64,000 nucleotides of DNA from Planctomycetota bacterium (GCA_018242605.1 JAFEBP010000007.1:287059-351058), one strand, 5' to 3'. Positions 18,834 to 28,265 are shown, counted from the first letter of the stretch. The notes: a model not told the origin generated them from the letters alone. Program-made: numbers and translations.

Positions 18834-18855
18834 CTGCCCTTGATGGGGCAGTTTT
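18834..18855 (+). terminator. Terminator-like hairpin without an upstream plus-strand gene
   Basis: CTGCCC (18834-18839) pairs with GGGCAG (18846-18851) over a six-base loop and is followed by TTTT. No plus-strand gene ends nearby, so it could end a short RNA starting between 18706 and 18830, or be fortuitous. Confidence 0.4.
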
Positions 18856-19023
18856 AAATCCTCCGGCTTGCCAAAGGGGTGAAACGTAGATGTCACCGAT
18901 GGTCCTTCACGCTTGAGGTGCCCCACTCGGACAAACGGTCGCCGTTGCGTGGCCCGATGAATCGTGCTTTCTGCGTCGGCCCAGAGTGACTGCATTGTCT
19001 GGAAATCGGGCGAATGCCACCGG

Positions 19024-19055
19024 TTGAACGTCGCATCGTTTAAAGCTCGTATAAT
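19024..19055 (+). promoter_or_regulatory. Possible promoter for repeat protein gene
   Basis: A perfect TATAAT (19050-19055) stands about 85 bases before the ATG at 19140. The only recognisable -35, TTGAAC (19024-19029), is 20 bases away, longer than ideal. Confidence 0.45.
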
Positions 19056-19139
19056 TGGTAAACGGCCATCGCGAGCCGTTCGCGGAGCGTGTGTTCGTCT
19101 CCGCGGCGTCCACGGCGATTTCGGCCGGAGGAGTTTGCC

Positions 19140-21449
19140 ATGCGGAACATACGCCCATTCGTAACGGTGTGGGTTCTCGCGGCGTCCTGTCTGACAACCA
19201 CCGGACATTTCGGGCGTGCGTTCGCCGCGCCCCTGGGCACCGCCATCACGTTCCAAGGGGAGTTGCGCGACGCAGGCGCATACCCAACGGGACCGTACGA
19301 CATGCGGTTCCGACTCTACGACACGCCGACGGGCGGATTTCCGATCGGTTCGATTTTGTGCGGCGAGAACATCATGGTCGCCGACGGCAGGTTCACCGTG
19401 CAGTTGGACTTTGGCGCGGTCTTTACCGGTCAGGATCGGTATCTTCAAATTGACGTGCGTGCCGATACGGGCCTGGACAGCTGCGCGAACGTCACGGGGT
19501 ACGTCATCCTCACTCCGCGGCTGCGCCTCACGAACGCTCCGAATGCGGTGTACTCGATGAGCGCAGGGAACGCCTCAGCGCTCAACGGCCAAGACGCGGC
19601 GTTCTACACCAACGCGGCGAACCTGTCGAGCGGCACGATCCCAAGCTCGCGGCTCGGCGGCACCTATTCAAGCGCCTTGACACTGAACAATGCCGGCAAC
19701 GCATTTTCCGGCTCCGGCGCGGGGCTTACCGCGCTCAATGCCGCCAACCTCGCCAGCGGCACGCTGCCGGACGCTCGCCTTTCGGGCAACGTCGCGCTGC
19801 TGACCGGAGCGCAGTCGTTCACCGGAGCCAAGACCTTTTCCGCGCCCCCCGCATTTGCCGCGGCGGGAACACCTTTCGCCGTGAACGCGACGGGATTGGT
19901 CACCAACTTGAACGCGGACCTGCTGGACGGCCTGCACTCATCCGCATTCCTTCGGAGTGTGCCAACGCCGCTCACGCTGTCCGGCACGAGTTCGACGCAC
20001 ATCATCCGCGGCGAGAACAGTTCCGGTGATCAATACTCCACAGGCGTGATCGGTGTCTCCACCTCCGCTACCGGCGACACAGTTGGGGTGCACGGCGTCG
20101 CGAGCAGCCCGGATGGGATCGGCGTGTACGGGGAATCCACGAGCACGTCGGGCCAGCCATACGGGCTCTCCGGCACGACCGTGTCTCCGAACGGGATCGG
20201 CGTGTTCGCTCGGAACGCGGCGACCAGCGGCAGCGGCGGGCTGGGCTTGTGGGCGATCAGCGATACACCGGGCGGATACGCGATCTACGCCATGTCGACG
20301 GCATGGCAAACCGGCGGGTTCGGCATCCGCTCCGACTGCTATTCCCAGTCCGGAATCGGCGTGTACGGATACACATGGTCGACGACGGGCTCAACCACGG
20401 GGGTGATGGGCGCGGGTGCTTCCACCTCGGCCACGGGCGTCATGGGAGCCGTGATCGCCGCGACGGGCACCACGTATGGCGTGCGTGGCGAGAGCGCCAG
20501 TGCGAGCGGCCGCGGAGTTCACGGGTTGGCCACCGCCGTCAGCGGGTCTACCTATGGCGTGTGGGGCGAATCTCAAAGTCCCGATGGCCGCGGGGTGTAC
20601 GGAGTGAACAACACCGCGTCGGGCTCTACGTACGGCGTCCACGGACTGGCCGCGAGCAGCTCGGGGCGGGGCGTGCTGGGTGAAGCGACCGCGGCGAGCG
20701 GCAGCACGCGCGGGGTAGAGGGCCGAGTAGCGAGCACCTCGGGCACGGCGCTGTACGGTCAGGCCTCGGCGACGACGGGTTTCGCGTACGGCGTGTACGG
20801 CGAAAGCGCCAGCTCGTCCGGGCGGGGCCTTTCAGGCTGGGGCCTGGCGAGTTCCGGGAGCACCATGGGTGTTGAGGGGTTCGTGAACAGCGCGGCCGGC
20901 TACGGCGTGTACGGGGCGAACGGTCCGGGTTCCGGGTACGGCGTCTTCGCCAGCGGGCGTTTGGGAGCGTCGGGCACCAAGTCCTTCCGCATCGATCACC
21001 CGGAAGACCCCGCGAATCGGTACCTGATTCACTACTCGGCCGAGAGCGATGAGGTGATCAACTTCTACCGGGGCACCGCGGTGCTCGATGAACGGGGCGA
21101 GGCTGTGATCGAGTTGCCGACTTACTTCGGCAGGATCAACACGAACCCAAGCTACACGCTCACACCAGTGGGCGCTCCGATGCCCCTGCTTCATGTTTCC
21201 CGGGAAATTGACGAATCAACGCTCGCGGCGGCCGCCGCGGCACAGCCGGGTAAGCCCGCGCCGCGGTGCTCGTTCGGGATCGCCGGCGGAATAGCGGGCG
21301 CCAAGGTCTCCTGGCGCGTCGAGGCGGTCCGCAACGACGCGTGGATGCGGCGGCACGGCGCGCCTGTGGAGACCATCAAACCGGAGAGCGAGCGGGGTAC
21401 GTACCAAGAACCCGGGCTGTACCAGAATCCCGGCCCGCAGAACCAATGA
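19140..21449 (+). CDS. Secreted protein with long tandem GVxG repeat array
   Basis: The protein has 769 residues and an excellent GGAGGAG site seven bases before the ATG. It has a signal peptide (ending near GRAFAAPLG). The N-terminal domain (about 30-140) starts ITFQGELRDAG and contains RLRLTNAPNAVYSMSAG. This is followed by a tail-fibre-like stretch (LPDARLSGNVALLTGAQSFTGAKTF). Residues about 300-605 form a degenerate tandem array of roughly 20-23-residue units built on GVxG and YGVxGES with Ser/Thr/Gly between, as expected for a beta-helix or beta-solenoid. The C-terminal domain (KSFRIDHPEDP...) resembles the chaperone-like end of tail-fibre proteins. It is probably a surface or appendage protein. 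Confidence 0.8.
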   Translation: MRNIRPFVTVWVLAASCLTTTGHFGRAFAAPLGTAITFQGELRDAGAYPTGPYDMRFRLYDTPTGGFPIGSILCGENIMVADGRFTVQLDFGAVFTGQDRYLQIDVRADTGLDSCANVTGYVILTPRLRLTNAPNAVYSMSAGNASALNGQDAAFYTNAANLSSGTIPSSRLGGTYSSALTLNNAGNAFSGSGAGLTALNAANLASGTLPDARLSGNVALLTGAQSFTGAKTFSAPPAFAAAGTPFAVNATGLVTNLNADLLDGLHSSAFLRSVPTPLTLSGTSSTHIIRGENSSGDQYSTGVIGVSTSATGDTVGVHGVASSPDGIGVYGESTSTSGQPYGLSGTTVSPNGIGVFARNAATSGSGGLGLWAISDTPGGYAIYAMSTAWQTGGFGIRSDCYSQSGIGVYGYTWSTTGSTTGVMGAGASTSATGVMGAVIAATGTTYGVRGESASASGRGVHGLATAVSGSTYGVWGESQSPDGRGVYGVNNTASGSTYGVHGLAASSSGRGVLGEATAASGSTRGVEGRVASTSGTALYGQASATTGFAYGVYGESASSSGRGLSGWGLASSGSTMGVEGFVNSAAGYGVYGANGPGSGYGVFASGRLGASGTKSFRIDHPEDPANRYLIHYSAESDEVINFYRGTAVLDERGEAVIELPTYFGRINTNPSYTLTPVGAPMPLLHVSREIDESTLAAAAAAQPGKPAPRCSFGIAGGIAGAKVSWRVEAVRNDAWMRRHGAPVETIKPESERGTYQEPGLYQNPGPQNQ
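20041..20955 (+). repeat. Degenerate tandem repeat array in coding sequence
   Basis: About 13-15 imperfect units of 60-70 bases each encode GVxG-type motifs (for example STYGVWGES, GRGVYGV, GSTYGVHGL). The DNA units have diverged, so this is old duplication under protein selection rather than recent slippage. Confidence 0.75.
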
Positions 21450-21502
21450 CCGAGCGCGAGTCGTGAACGGAGTGCCGCGACCGCCGCGAGTTCCGTGTCG
21501 CC

Positions 21503-22378
21503 TCAGCCCAGCGTCTTGGCGATCTGGGTGTACGACTCGGGCCGGCGGTCGCGGTAGAACTGCCAGACGTTGCGGACTTCCTGGATCAGGTCCAGGTCGA
21601 GGTCGGCGATGACGACTTCGTCCTTGTCGCGGCTGGCGATGTGAGTGATCTGGCCGCGGGGGTTGCAGAAGTAAGACTGACCGTAGAAGTCGCCTATGTT
21701 CCAGGGACCTTCGCGGCCCACACGGTTGATCGCGCCGACGAAGTACTGGTTGGCGACAGCGTGCGCGGGCTGCTCGAGCTTCCAGAGGTACTCGGAGAGG
21801 CCGGCGACGGTGGCCGAAGGATTAAAGACGATTTCGGCGCCGTTCAGTCCGAGCTCTCGAGCTCCCTCGGGAAAGTGGCGGTCGTAGCAGATGTACACGC
21901 CGATGCGGCCGAAGCGGGTCTGGAAGACCGGGTAGCCGAGGTTGCCGGGCTTGAAGTAGAACTTCTCCCAGAATCCGGGGTGGCAGTGCGGGATGTGGTG
22001 CTTGCGATACTTGCCGAGATACGTGCCCTTTTCGTCGATCACCGCGGCGGTGTTGTAGTACACGCCGGTCATGTCGAGCTCGTAGATGGGCACAATCATG
22101 ACCATGTTGTGCTTCTTGGCCAGATCCTGCATCAGGCGGATCGTGGGACCGTCCGGGATCGGCTCAGCGGTGTCGTACCAGCGGACGTGCTGCTCCGCGC
22201 AGAAGTACGGGCCGTAGAAAATCTCCTGCAGACAGCACACATTCGCGCCCGCCTCCGCGGCCTGCCGGATGAGCGGGATGTGCTTGTCGATCATCGCCTG
22301 CTTGACCTTGTGGAGGTCGGTGTGATCAGGCAGGGGGTTGGCACATTGGATGAGCGAGGCTCGGGTCACTCTGGGCAT
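21503..22378 (-). CDS. Carbon-nitrogen hydrolase (beta-ureidopropionase/N-carbamoylputrescine amidase-like)
   Basis: This is a nitrilase-superfamily amidase of 291 residues acting on N-carbamoyl amines. The catalytic triad is complete: Glu52 in LQEIF, Lys126 in YRKHHIP and Cys164 in YICYDRHFPE. The C-terminal VWQFYRDRRPESY block is characteristic of the beta-alanine synthase and carbamoylputrescine amidase branch. The substrate may be N-carbamoyl-beta-alanine (pyrimidine breakdown) or N-carbamoylputrescine (polyamine synthesis); no pathway neighbour decides. GGAG precedes the ATG at good spacing. It lies 49 bases downstream of uvrA on the same strand, so readthrough from uvrA is possible. Confidence 0.9.
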   Translation of the reverse strand: MPRVTRASLIQCANPLPDHTDLHKVKQAMIDKHIPLIRQAAEAGANVCCLQEIFYGPYFCAEQHVRWYDTAEPIPDGPTIRLMQDLAKKHNMVMIVPIYELDMTGVYYNTAAVIDEKGTYLGKYRKHHIPHCHPGFWEKFYFKPGNLGYPVFQTRFGRIGVYICYDRHFPEGARELGLNGAEIVFNPSATVAGLSEYLWKLEQPAHAVANQYFVGAINRVGREGPWNIGDFYGQSYFCNPRGQITHIASRDKDEVVIADLDLDLIQEVRNVWQFYRDRRPESYTQIAKTLG

Positions 22379-22427
22379 AAGGGTTCTCCGGGGGAGAGTC
22401 TAGAGCCGCCGCGGGCTCGGGGGCGGG

Positions 22428-25400
22428 CTAGCCCAGCACCCGGCGCAGGTAGCGGCCGGTGTGGCTCTTGTCGACCTTGGCGACCTGCTCGGGCGTGCCC
22501 GCGGCGATGATGCGCCCGCCGCCCTCGCCGCCTTCGGGGCCCAGATCGATGATCCAGTCGGCGCACTTGATGACATCGAGGTTGTGCTCGATGACGACCA
22601 GGGTATTGCCTGCGTCGGCGAGGCGGTTCATCACGCCGATGAGCTTTCGGATGTCCTCGAAGTGCAGGCCGGTGGTGGGTTCGTCGAGCACGTAGAGCGT
22701 GTGGCCGTACGCGCCGGTCGGCGTGATCGCCGGCGCGGCGCGGCGCTTGGGTTCGGGCTCGTCTGCATCAGAATCTGAATCGTCGCTGTCACGTCCCCCT
22801 GGAGACGTCCCTGCGAGCGACCCCTTGCCAAGTTCGGTGGCCAGTTTGATGCGTTGGGCCTCGCCGCCGGAAAGCTGCGTGCTGGGCTGGCCCAACTGCA
22901 CGTAATCCAGGCCCACCTCGTGGAGGCACTGGAGGAATCTCTCGATCTTGGGGTGATTGGCGAAGAACTCGAGCGCGTTCTCGATGGTCATGCTCAACAC
23001 GTCGGCGATGCTCTTGCCGCGGTACAGGACTTCGAGGGTTTCGCGGTTGTACCGCTTGCCGCGGCAGACTTCGCACTCGACATAGACGTCGGGCAGGAAG
23101 TGCATCTCGATCTTCTTGAGGCCCTGACCCTGGCAGACTTCGCAGCGGCCGCCGCCGGCCTCGGCGCGGACATTGAAGGAGAATCGCCCGGGCTTGTAGC
23201 CGCGGATTTTGGATTCCTTGGTCTGGACGAAGACCTTGCGGATCTCGTCGAAGAAACCCACGTACGTGGCCGGGTTGCTGCGCGGAGTACGGCCGATGGG
23301 GCTCTGGTCGACCTCGATCACGCGGTCGAGCATGCGGGGCCATTTCACGCTCTGATGCTTGCCAGGCTTCACGCGTTGCCCCAGCAGGTGCTGACGCGTC
23401 GCAGCGAGCAGGATGTCGTTCACCAGGGTGCTCTTGCCCGAGCCGGAGACGCCGGTGACGCAGATCATGCCGCCGAGCGGGAACGCGGCATCGACCTTCT
23501 TGAGGTTGTTCTCCTCGGCGCCCTTCACGATGATCGCGTTCTTTTCCGACACCTTGCGCCGCTGGCGGGGGACGTCGATGCGTTTGCGGCCCGAGAGGTA
23601 GTCGCCGGTCAGCGAGTCGGGGTTCGCACAGATTTCCTCGACGGTGCCCTGGGCGACGATGCGTCCGCCGTGGATGCCCGGGCCGGGGCCCACGTCGACG
23701 ACGTAATCGGCGTTGCGGATGACGTCCTCGTCGTGCTCAACGACGATGACCGTGTTGCCGATGTCGGTCAGGTGACGCAGAGTCGCGATGAGGCGGTCGT
23801 TATCGCGCTGGTGCAGGCCTATGGTGGGCTCATCGAGAACGTAGCAAGCGCCGACCAGGCCGCTCCCGACCTGGCTGGCGAGGCGGATGCGCTGGGCCTC
23901 GCCGCCACTGAGCGTCGCGGTCTTGCGGTCCAGAGAGAGATACTCCAAACCCACGCCGGCGAGGAACCGCAAGCGGTTGTTGATCTCCTTGAGGATCGGC
24001 TCGGCGATGATCGCGTGCTCCTGGCCGAGCTTGAGGCCCTTCACATACGCGACCGCCTCGGTGATGGTGAGGCGAGAGAACTCGGAGATGTTGATCACAG
24101 TCCCGTCGTACTTCGGGCGTCCGATGACGGTGCCCGAGGCGAACCGCTTCAGGTCCACGGCGTGGGTGCTTTCGATCAGCACGTGGAGGGCTTCGATGCG
24201 AAGACGGTCGCCGCGGCAGGTCTGGCAGGGCGTGCTGCTCATGAACTGAGCAAGCCACTCCTTCACGGAGGGGTTGTCGGTGGATCGCCACCAGTTGGTG
24301 AGTTCGGGGATGACCCCCTCCCACTTGTACTTCGCGGCCTTGGCCTCCTCCGCGGAGGCTCCGTGCATGAGGATGCGGAGCTTTTCCTTGGCGAGGGAGG
24401 AGAGCGGTGATTCAAAGTCCACGCCGTACGCGCGGCAGAAACGCTTGAGCGCGCGGGTAAACCAGGCCCGCACGTTCATGTTCTTGGCGTACGCCTCGAT
24501 GGCTCCCTCGCGCAAGGACTTCTGGTGGTCCGGGCAGACCAGGACTTCATCCAGTTCCAGGAGCGTGCCCAGGCCGTTGCAGGTGGGGCATGCGCCGAAC
24601 GGGGAGTTGAAGGAGAACGTGCGTGGGGCAAGTTCCTCCAGCGCCACTTCGGGGTGCTCGGGGTCGGCGAACTTGGTGCTGAAAGACTTGTCCTTCCACG
24701 TGGCCTGAGCACCCTCGCCCTGCTCGAAACTCACGACCACAAGACCTTCGGCGAGACGCAGAGCCGCTTCGATGCTCTCGGCCAGTCGCTGGCGGGCGTC
24801 GTGGGCGATCGCGAGTCGATCGACAACCGCGTCGATCGTGTGCTTCTCGTGGCGGCCAAGACCGAGCGGGTTCTCGCCGGGCTCCTTGAGCGCTTCACGC
24901 AGATCAACGAGCTTGCCGTTCACCCGGGCGCGGTTCCAGCCTTGCTGTGAGAGGTCTTCCAAGACGTCGCGGTGGAAGCCCTTCTTGCCACGGACGACGG
25001 GGGCGAGCACCATGATGCGCTGCTGACCGCCCGTGGACGGGGTGGCGAGCACGGCGTCAACGACCTGGGTGCTGCTGGTGGCGGTGATGGGCGTGCCGCT
25101 GCGTTCGGTGACGGTGCCGTCTTTCCTGGTCTTGGTGACGGCCCAGGAGTACGGGTGGCCGCAACGGGCGAAGAGCAGCCGCAGGTAGTCGTAGATCTCG
25201 GTGGTGGTCGCGACGGTGGATCGCGGGTTGCCGCTGGCGGATCGCTGCTCGATGGCGATCGTGGGCGGGATGCCCTCGACTTCATCAACGTCGGGCTTCT
25301 TCAACTGGTCGAGGAACTGGCGTGCGTACGCGGAGAGGGACTCCATGTACTTGCGCTGCCCCTCGGCGAAAATCGTGTCGAACGCGAGCGAACTCTTGCC

Positions 25401-25613
25401 GCTGCCGGAGAGCCCGGTCATCACGATCATCTTGTCGCGGGGCATCTCGAAGGAGATGTCCTTGAGGTTGTGCTCGCGCGCCCCGCGCACGCGGATGAAG
25501 CGGTGCGGCTCTGATCGGAAGTCCAGGGTAGACGGGGTGGGCACGAACTTAGCCTCTTGAATCGTGTCGGTGGTCAGCGCGGTAGACTTGGTGCGCGACG
25601 TGGTTGGGGGCAT
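22428..25613 (-). CDS. uvrA: UvrABC system protein A (excision nuclease ATPase)
   Basis: UvrA is the DNA-damage sensor of nucleotide excision repair, a dimeric ABC ATPase. The protein has 1061 residues with two nucleotide-binding domains: Walker A motifs GLSGSGKS (67-74) and GVSGSGKS (about 721-728), two LSGGEAQR signatures and two LDEPTxGLH Walker B motifs. The zinc modules CPTC...CPDH, CQTC and the essential C-terminal CEVC...CEVC are present. The first zinc site usually found after LRLLFAR is reduced to a single Cys (ARCGHPYSW). An acidic/basic insert of about 35 residues ([16 protein letters not shown] core) separates the second signature from the second Walker B. The N-terminus is about 30 residues longer than usual; no Shine-Dalgarno is visible. 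Confidence 0.97.
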   Translation of the reverse strand: MPPTTSRTKSTALTTDTIQEAKFVPTPSTLDFRSEPHRFIRVRGAREHNLKDISFEMPRDKMIVMTGLSGSGKSSLAFDTIFAEGQRKYMESLSAYARQFLDQLKKPDVDEVEGIPPTIAIEQRSASGNPRSTVATTTEIYDYLRLLFARCGHPYSWAVTKTRKDGTVTERSGTPITATSSTQVVDAVLATPSTGGQQRIMVLAPVVRGKKGFHRDVLEDLSQQGWNRARVNGKLVDLREALKEPGENPLGLGRHEKHTIDAVVDRLAIAHDARQRLAESIEAALRLAEGLVVVSFEQGEGAQATWKDKSFSTKFADPEHPEVALEELAPRTFSFNSPFGACPTCNGLGTLLELDEVLVCPDHQKSLREGAIEAYAKNMNVRAWFTRALKRFCRAYGVDFESPLSSLAKEKLRILMHGASAEEAKAAKYKWEGVIPELTNWWRSTDNPSVKEWLAQFMSSTPCQTCRGDRLRIEALHVLIESTHAVDLKRFASGTVIGRPKYDGTVINISEFSRLTITEAVAYVKGLKLGQEHAIIAEPILKEINNRLRFLAGVGLEYLSLDRKTATLSGGEAQRIRLASQVGSGLVGACYVLDEPTIGLHQRDNDRLIATLRHLTDIGNTVIVVEHDEDVIRNADYVVDVGPGPGIHGGRIVAQGTVEEICANPDSLTGDYLSGRKRIDVPRQRRKVSEKNAIIVKGAEENNLKKVDAAFPLGGMICVTGVSGSGKSTLVNDILLAATRQHLLGQRVKPGKHQSVKWPRMLDRVIEVDQSPIGRTPRSNPATYVGFFDEIRKVFVQTKESKIRGYKPGRFSFNVRAEAGGGRCEVCQGQGLKKIEMHFLPDVYVECEVCRGKRYNRETLEVLYRGKSIADVLSMTIENALEFFANHPKIERFLQCLHEVGLDYVQLGQPSTQLSGGEAQRIKLATELGKGSLAGTSPGGRDSDDSDSDADEPEPKRRAAPAITPTGAYGHTLYVLDEPTTGLHFEDIRKLIGVMNRLADAGNTLVVIEHNLDVIKCADWIIDLGPEGGEGGGRIIAAGTPEQVAKVDKSHTGRYLRRVLG

Positions 25614-26370
25614 GGTTGGGTAAGGGTAGCGGGCACGGCCGAAAGAATCGTGTTTCGTTCGGGAATACGTACCAGATTCGCTACGCCCCTGACGAACGCT
25701 ACTGCAGAGCCCAGCTCGGTCCTCGCGGTCCGCCTAAGTCGGGGGGCAAGGGCATCGCTGAACTCGACCCTGAGACGGAGACCACGCGGTCAGATTCGGC
25801 CCAGGCGCCACGGCGAGTTGTGGGGGCAGCGGATGCCGCGGCTCGCACGTCTGGGACCGCAACGCGCACTTGTTCTTTACGGCTTGGGATCCTCGCGACT
25901 CACCGGCGGCGGCTCGCGCGAGAGTCGATGCGAAACCTCATGTGCGGTGTACCGAAGGGCGGGTCGTGGTGCCACTTGTCCGAGCGATACCCACTTCGCA
26001 GGTGTGCAAAAAAGTGTACTGCCCGCGGCCATGAACTCTGCACAACGCGTGACATCTCGGGCGCTTGGAGACGCGACTGCTGCGGAGACGGGCCCGCGCG
26101 ATGCCTGTGATGCGTCTTGCCAAAAGCGATTCACGAATGTCATCAGCACGCAGCAAACGACAACGTTAGTTTGAATTGCTCGCGCTCGCCCCCGAACGTG
26201 CTGCGTCGCCTCAGAGGGGTCGTGATCACGACAACTCGACTGTTGTGCGTGCGAGAACGAGCGGATACGAAGCGCTTGTCAGGCGTCCAAACGCCGCGTC
26301 TTGTCGATTCCATCCGCACGCGGCCAATAACGCGAAATGAACTTTTTTTCCAAAATCCGCGCGAAAAGTC
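25614..26370. other. Non-coding or unrecognised region upstream of uvrA, about 760 bases
   Basis: All six frames were inspected. Several frames of 60-200 codons are open but rich in Arg/Ser/Cys and lack conserved-looking segments, as expected from chance in high-GC DNA. It must contain the uvrA promoter on the minus strand, which I could not identify. No tRNA, mobile element or repeat was seen. Confidence 0.5.
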
Positions 26371-26399
26371 TTGCAGAAACGCAAAACGTAGTGTATATT
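26371..26399 (+). promoter_or_regulatory. Strong sigma70-type promoter
   Basis: TTGCAG (26371-26376) and TATATT (26394-26399) are separated by exactly 17 bases inside a locally A+T-rich stretch that stands out from the surrounding DNA. The predicted start is near 26406. Downstream lie a hairpin, a small ORF and, 600 bases on, a CTERM-type protein gene. Confidence 0.65.
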
Positions 26400-26424
26400 C
26401 ACGCCTCGCAGGGAAGAGTGACAA

Positions 26425-26447
26425 GACAGACCGAAACGGAGTCTGTC
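26425..26447 (+). promoter_or_regulatory. Leader hairpin overlapping a ribosome binding site
   Basis: GACAGAC (26425-26431) pairs perfectly with GTCTGTC (26441-26447). The loop contains the start of ACGGAG, the putative ribosome binding site of the GTG at 26448, so folding would hide it. An alternative small CCG/CGG pairing competes inside the loop. It could act as a translational switch or as the 5' end of a small RNA. Confidence 0.4.
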
Positions 26448-26639
26448 GTGAAAAGTAATCATCAGTCGCTCGCCCAAAATCCTTACAAATTTGAATCGGC
26501 ACTCAATCGAATGATTGTTCGCCGTACTAATACCTGCCCCACGGTGAGCGCTTTGTTTGCTTGCACGCCGACTGTTGTGTCGATGCATCGAACGAACTCA
26601 CCGGACCACAAGACGCGGCGCCGCTCCGCCGAAATCTGA
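26448..26639 (+). CDS. Possible small protein downstream of a strong promoter
   Basis: This 63-residue frame starts with GTG, with ACGGAG six bases upstream and a sigma70-type promoter 50 bases upstream. The protein is basic and polar (many Arg, Asn, Thr, Ser) with two Cys residues (TCP and FACTP) and no signal peptide or membrane segment. Its composition differs from the Ala/Gly-rich proteins around it. The expression signals are better than its coding character, so the transcript may instead be a leader or small RNA. No homology is recognised. Confidence 0.3.
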   Translation: MKSNHQSLAQNPYKFESALNRMIVRRTNTCPTVSALFACTPTVVSMHRTNSPDHKTRRRSAEI

Positions 26640-27003
26640 CCCAAGCACGCCTCCCGCGAGCGAACACCGGGACGGCGATCACCGGAGCGACGGGCTCCGA
26701 CAACAAGCGAAGACACCGGCGACGAGGCCGGGCGATGAGCACACCGCTCCGCCCACGGAGATTCCCCGCGCCGGTTTGACAAGACAGGGGCTTGGATGCG
26801 AAAGCGTTCGAGCGCCCTTTTCGGAGACGCCCGCGAGAGCGGACGCCCATGAAAGACCCACCGAGCACGCGGCCCCTCGAACCCGCGTGCTCGGCGCCTC
26901 TCGCCCGCTGACCCCGGGCGCTGCGGCATTTCGGATGATGAGAGACAGGGCGCATTTCCCGGTGCTTCCCGGGAGAACGCAGGCACGGATTCAGGAACGT
27001 CAC
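26640..27003 (+). other. Untranslated stretch before CTERM-type gene, 364 bases
   Basis: If the promoter at 26371 serves the gene at 27004, this is the end of a leader of about 600 bases. An open frame continuous with that gene covers it, but the residues are Arg/Pro/Thr-rich and the real signal peptide begins at 27004. No terminator or strong hairpin was found in it. Confidence 0.45.
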
Positions 27004-27729
27004 ATGAATACTCGATCCACAACCTCGCTGGTCGCCCTGGCCATCGCCGCCCTGGGGACACTCGCCCCGGGAGCCACGGTGAAGCCGCTGGGCCCCGAAA
27101 TCTGGCGCGATTCCATCGATTGGCCGCAGGATACAGCGGCACCCGAACTGGTCGGGCCCGTGTGGATGGTCGCAGAAGTCGAAACGTGGTCGAGTTCGCG
27201 GGAGGACGTGAGCTTCTCGCGCCTGCGATGGCGGCCCGTCTTCGGCGACCAGAGCCCCGACGTTTGGCTCACTCGCATGCTCGCGGAAAACACCGAGCCC
27301 GCGGCTGATGACGCGAACGAGCCACACGCCTTCATCCGAGCGTCCGAGAGCGGTGACTTCGCGATCCTGTACGGCATCGACGGAACTCTGCTCAGCCTGG
27401 ATCCCAAACGGGCGCGATTCGCGGCGTGGCGGGCGGGAGGAACGCTTGCCGATCCCACGGGAGACTGGCTCCAGGTCGCATTGGGTGAGTTCGGCGTGGC
27501 CGCCGAGGAGCTCGACGCGGAGATGCTGGCGGAGGCCCGGGCGGCCGTGGTGGTTGGCCCGCACGCGGACAAACCCACGGGTACAAACTCCTCGACGCTT
27601 GAACGATTCGAACACGTGGACTCCATCGATGCGGCCTCGGGCACGAGGGTGCCCGCGCCGGGTGTTCTGCTCGCCGCGGGGGCCTTCGCCATCACCGGGT
27701 GCCGTCGGCGGGCCCGCAAGATCGAATGA
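27004..27729 (+). CDS. Secreted protein with CTERM-type sorting tail
   Basis: The protein has 241 residues with a signal peptide (MNTRSTTSLVALAIAALGTLAPG) and AGGAAC about nine bases before the ATG. The mature part is acidic and Trp-containing (EIWRDSIDWPQD, EVETWSSSRED) with no known domain. The C-terminus has the three-part sorting pattern: VPAPG, a hydrophobic stretch (VLLAAGAFAITG), then Cys and an Arg/Lys cluster. This implies transient membrane insertion and processing at the cell surface. It resembles the tails of the proteins at 6726 and 28571, but the bodies are unrelated. The start follows the first hydrophobic-signal ATG; the longer upstream frame is rejected. Confidence 0.72.
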   Translation: MNTRSTTSLVALAIAALGTLAPGATVKPLGPEIWRDSIDWPQDTAAPELVGPVWMVAEVETWSSSREDVSFSRLRWRPVFGDQSPDVWLTRMLAENTEPAADDANEPHAFIRASESGDFAILYGIDGTLLSLDPKRARFAAWRAGGTLADPTGDWLQVALGEFGVAAEELDAEMLAEARAAVVVGPHADKPTGTNSSTLERFEHVDSIDAASGTRVPAPGVLLAAGAFAITGCRRRARKIE

Positions 27730-27928
27730 ACTCGGTTTCAACCCGCGACGCGCGACGCTCGTTCCAGACCAACCGAGCGTGTGGGAAGCGGATTTCGGAG
27801 TGCGGTAGCCAACGCGGCCGCACGCCATTTCGGGCCACAAGCCCACCAGATTTCCGCCCGCGAAGCGGGTGTGTCCGTTGCAAAATCGCGTCGCCACCGT
27901 CAGGAGCGGGGGCGAGGCGGGCGAAATG

Positions 27929-27960
27929 CCGCAGCGACGAAAGAGAGAGCGTCGCTGCGG
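27929..27960. repeat. Perfect 11-bp inverted repeat (hairpin 1)
   Basis: CCGCAGCGACG (27929-27939) pairs with CGTCGCTGCGG (27950-27960) around a purine loop AAAGAGAGAG. No T-run follows on either strand. Confidence 0.6.
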
Positions 27961-27978
27961 TTCGAGAGAGTCAAGACA

Positions 27979-27996
27979 CATGCGGGAAGCCGCATG
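27979..27996. repeat. Perfect 7-bp inverted repeat with GAAG tetraloop (hairpin 2)
   Basis: CATGCGG (27979-27985) pairs with CCGCATG (27990-27996) around GAAG. The compact tetraloop favours an RNA structure rather than a protein-binding palindrome. Confidence 0.5.
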
Positions 27997-28038
27997 AGAC
28001 ACCTCGCCTGCAACGGACACACCCCAAGATTAAATCCT

Positions 28039-28074
28039 CCGCACGCCGCGGCGCACTCACGCCGCGGCGTGCGG
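28039..28074. repeat. Perfect 15-bp inverted repeat (hairpin 3)
   Basis: Bases 28039-28053 pair without mismatch with 28060-28074 around a CACTCA loop. CCTCC and GGAGG flank the stem and could extend it with a bulge. On the minus strand the stem is followed by GGATTTAATCTT, on the plus strand by no T-run. It may end the upstream transcript or form part of a structured RNA. Confidence 0.6.
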
Positions 28075-28265
28075 ACGGAGGATGAAGATGACACTGCCGG
28101 AGAGTTGAACGGCGAAGGACCCAGCGACAGGGACAAGACAACGGAACAGATCGATTGAGTTCAGAACCTATGCAACGTCAGTCGGAGAGAGAGACAACCG
28201 CCCCCCGCGCGCAACCGGCTGCGTTGCCGGCGCACCGGGGACTACACTTGACAGAGAGAGAGACC

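Larger units (their letters stand above)
18706..19139. other. Divergent intergenic region, 434 bases
   Basis: This region lies between the sulfatase (minus) and the repeat protein (plus). It holds a plus-strand terminator-like hairpin and a -10 box described separately. Frames crossing it show no coding character. Confidence 0.5.
27730..28265. other. Non-coding region with hairpins, 536 bases
   Basis: Three perfect inverted repeats (listed separately) lie in 150 bases here, and short GAGAGAG runs recur. No frame has coding character. The region separates two plus-strand genes and could include a 3' untranslated region, a terminator or a structured RNA. Confidence 0.5.

Noticed and set aside
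18786..19448. Minus-strand frame of 220 codons
   Set aside because: It overlaps the start of the repeat protein gene and its composition is Arg/Pro/His-rich; no supporting signal was found.
25557..26174. Plus-strand frame of 205 codons upstream of uvrA
   Set aside because: It overlaps the uvrA start, is rich in Arg/Gly/Ser/Thr and lacks any conserved-looking segment or ribosome binding site.
26143..26588. Minus-strand frames opposite the promoter pocket
   Set aside because: They have no start signals and no coding character, and they overlap the best promoter on the opposite strand.
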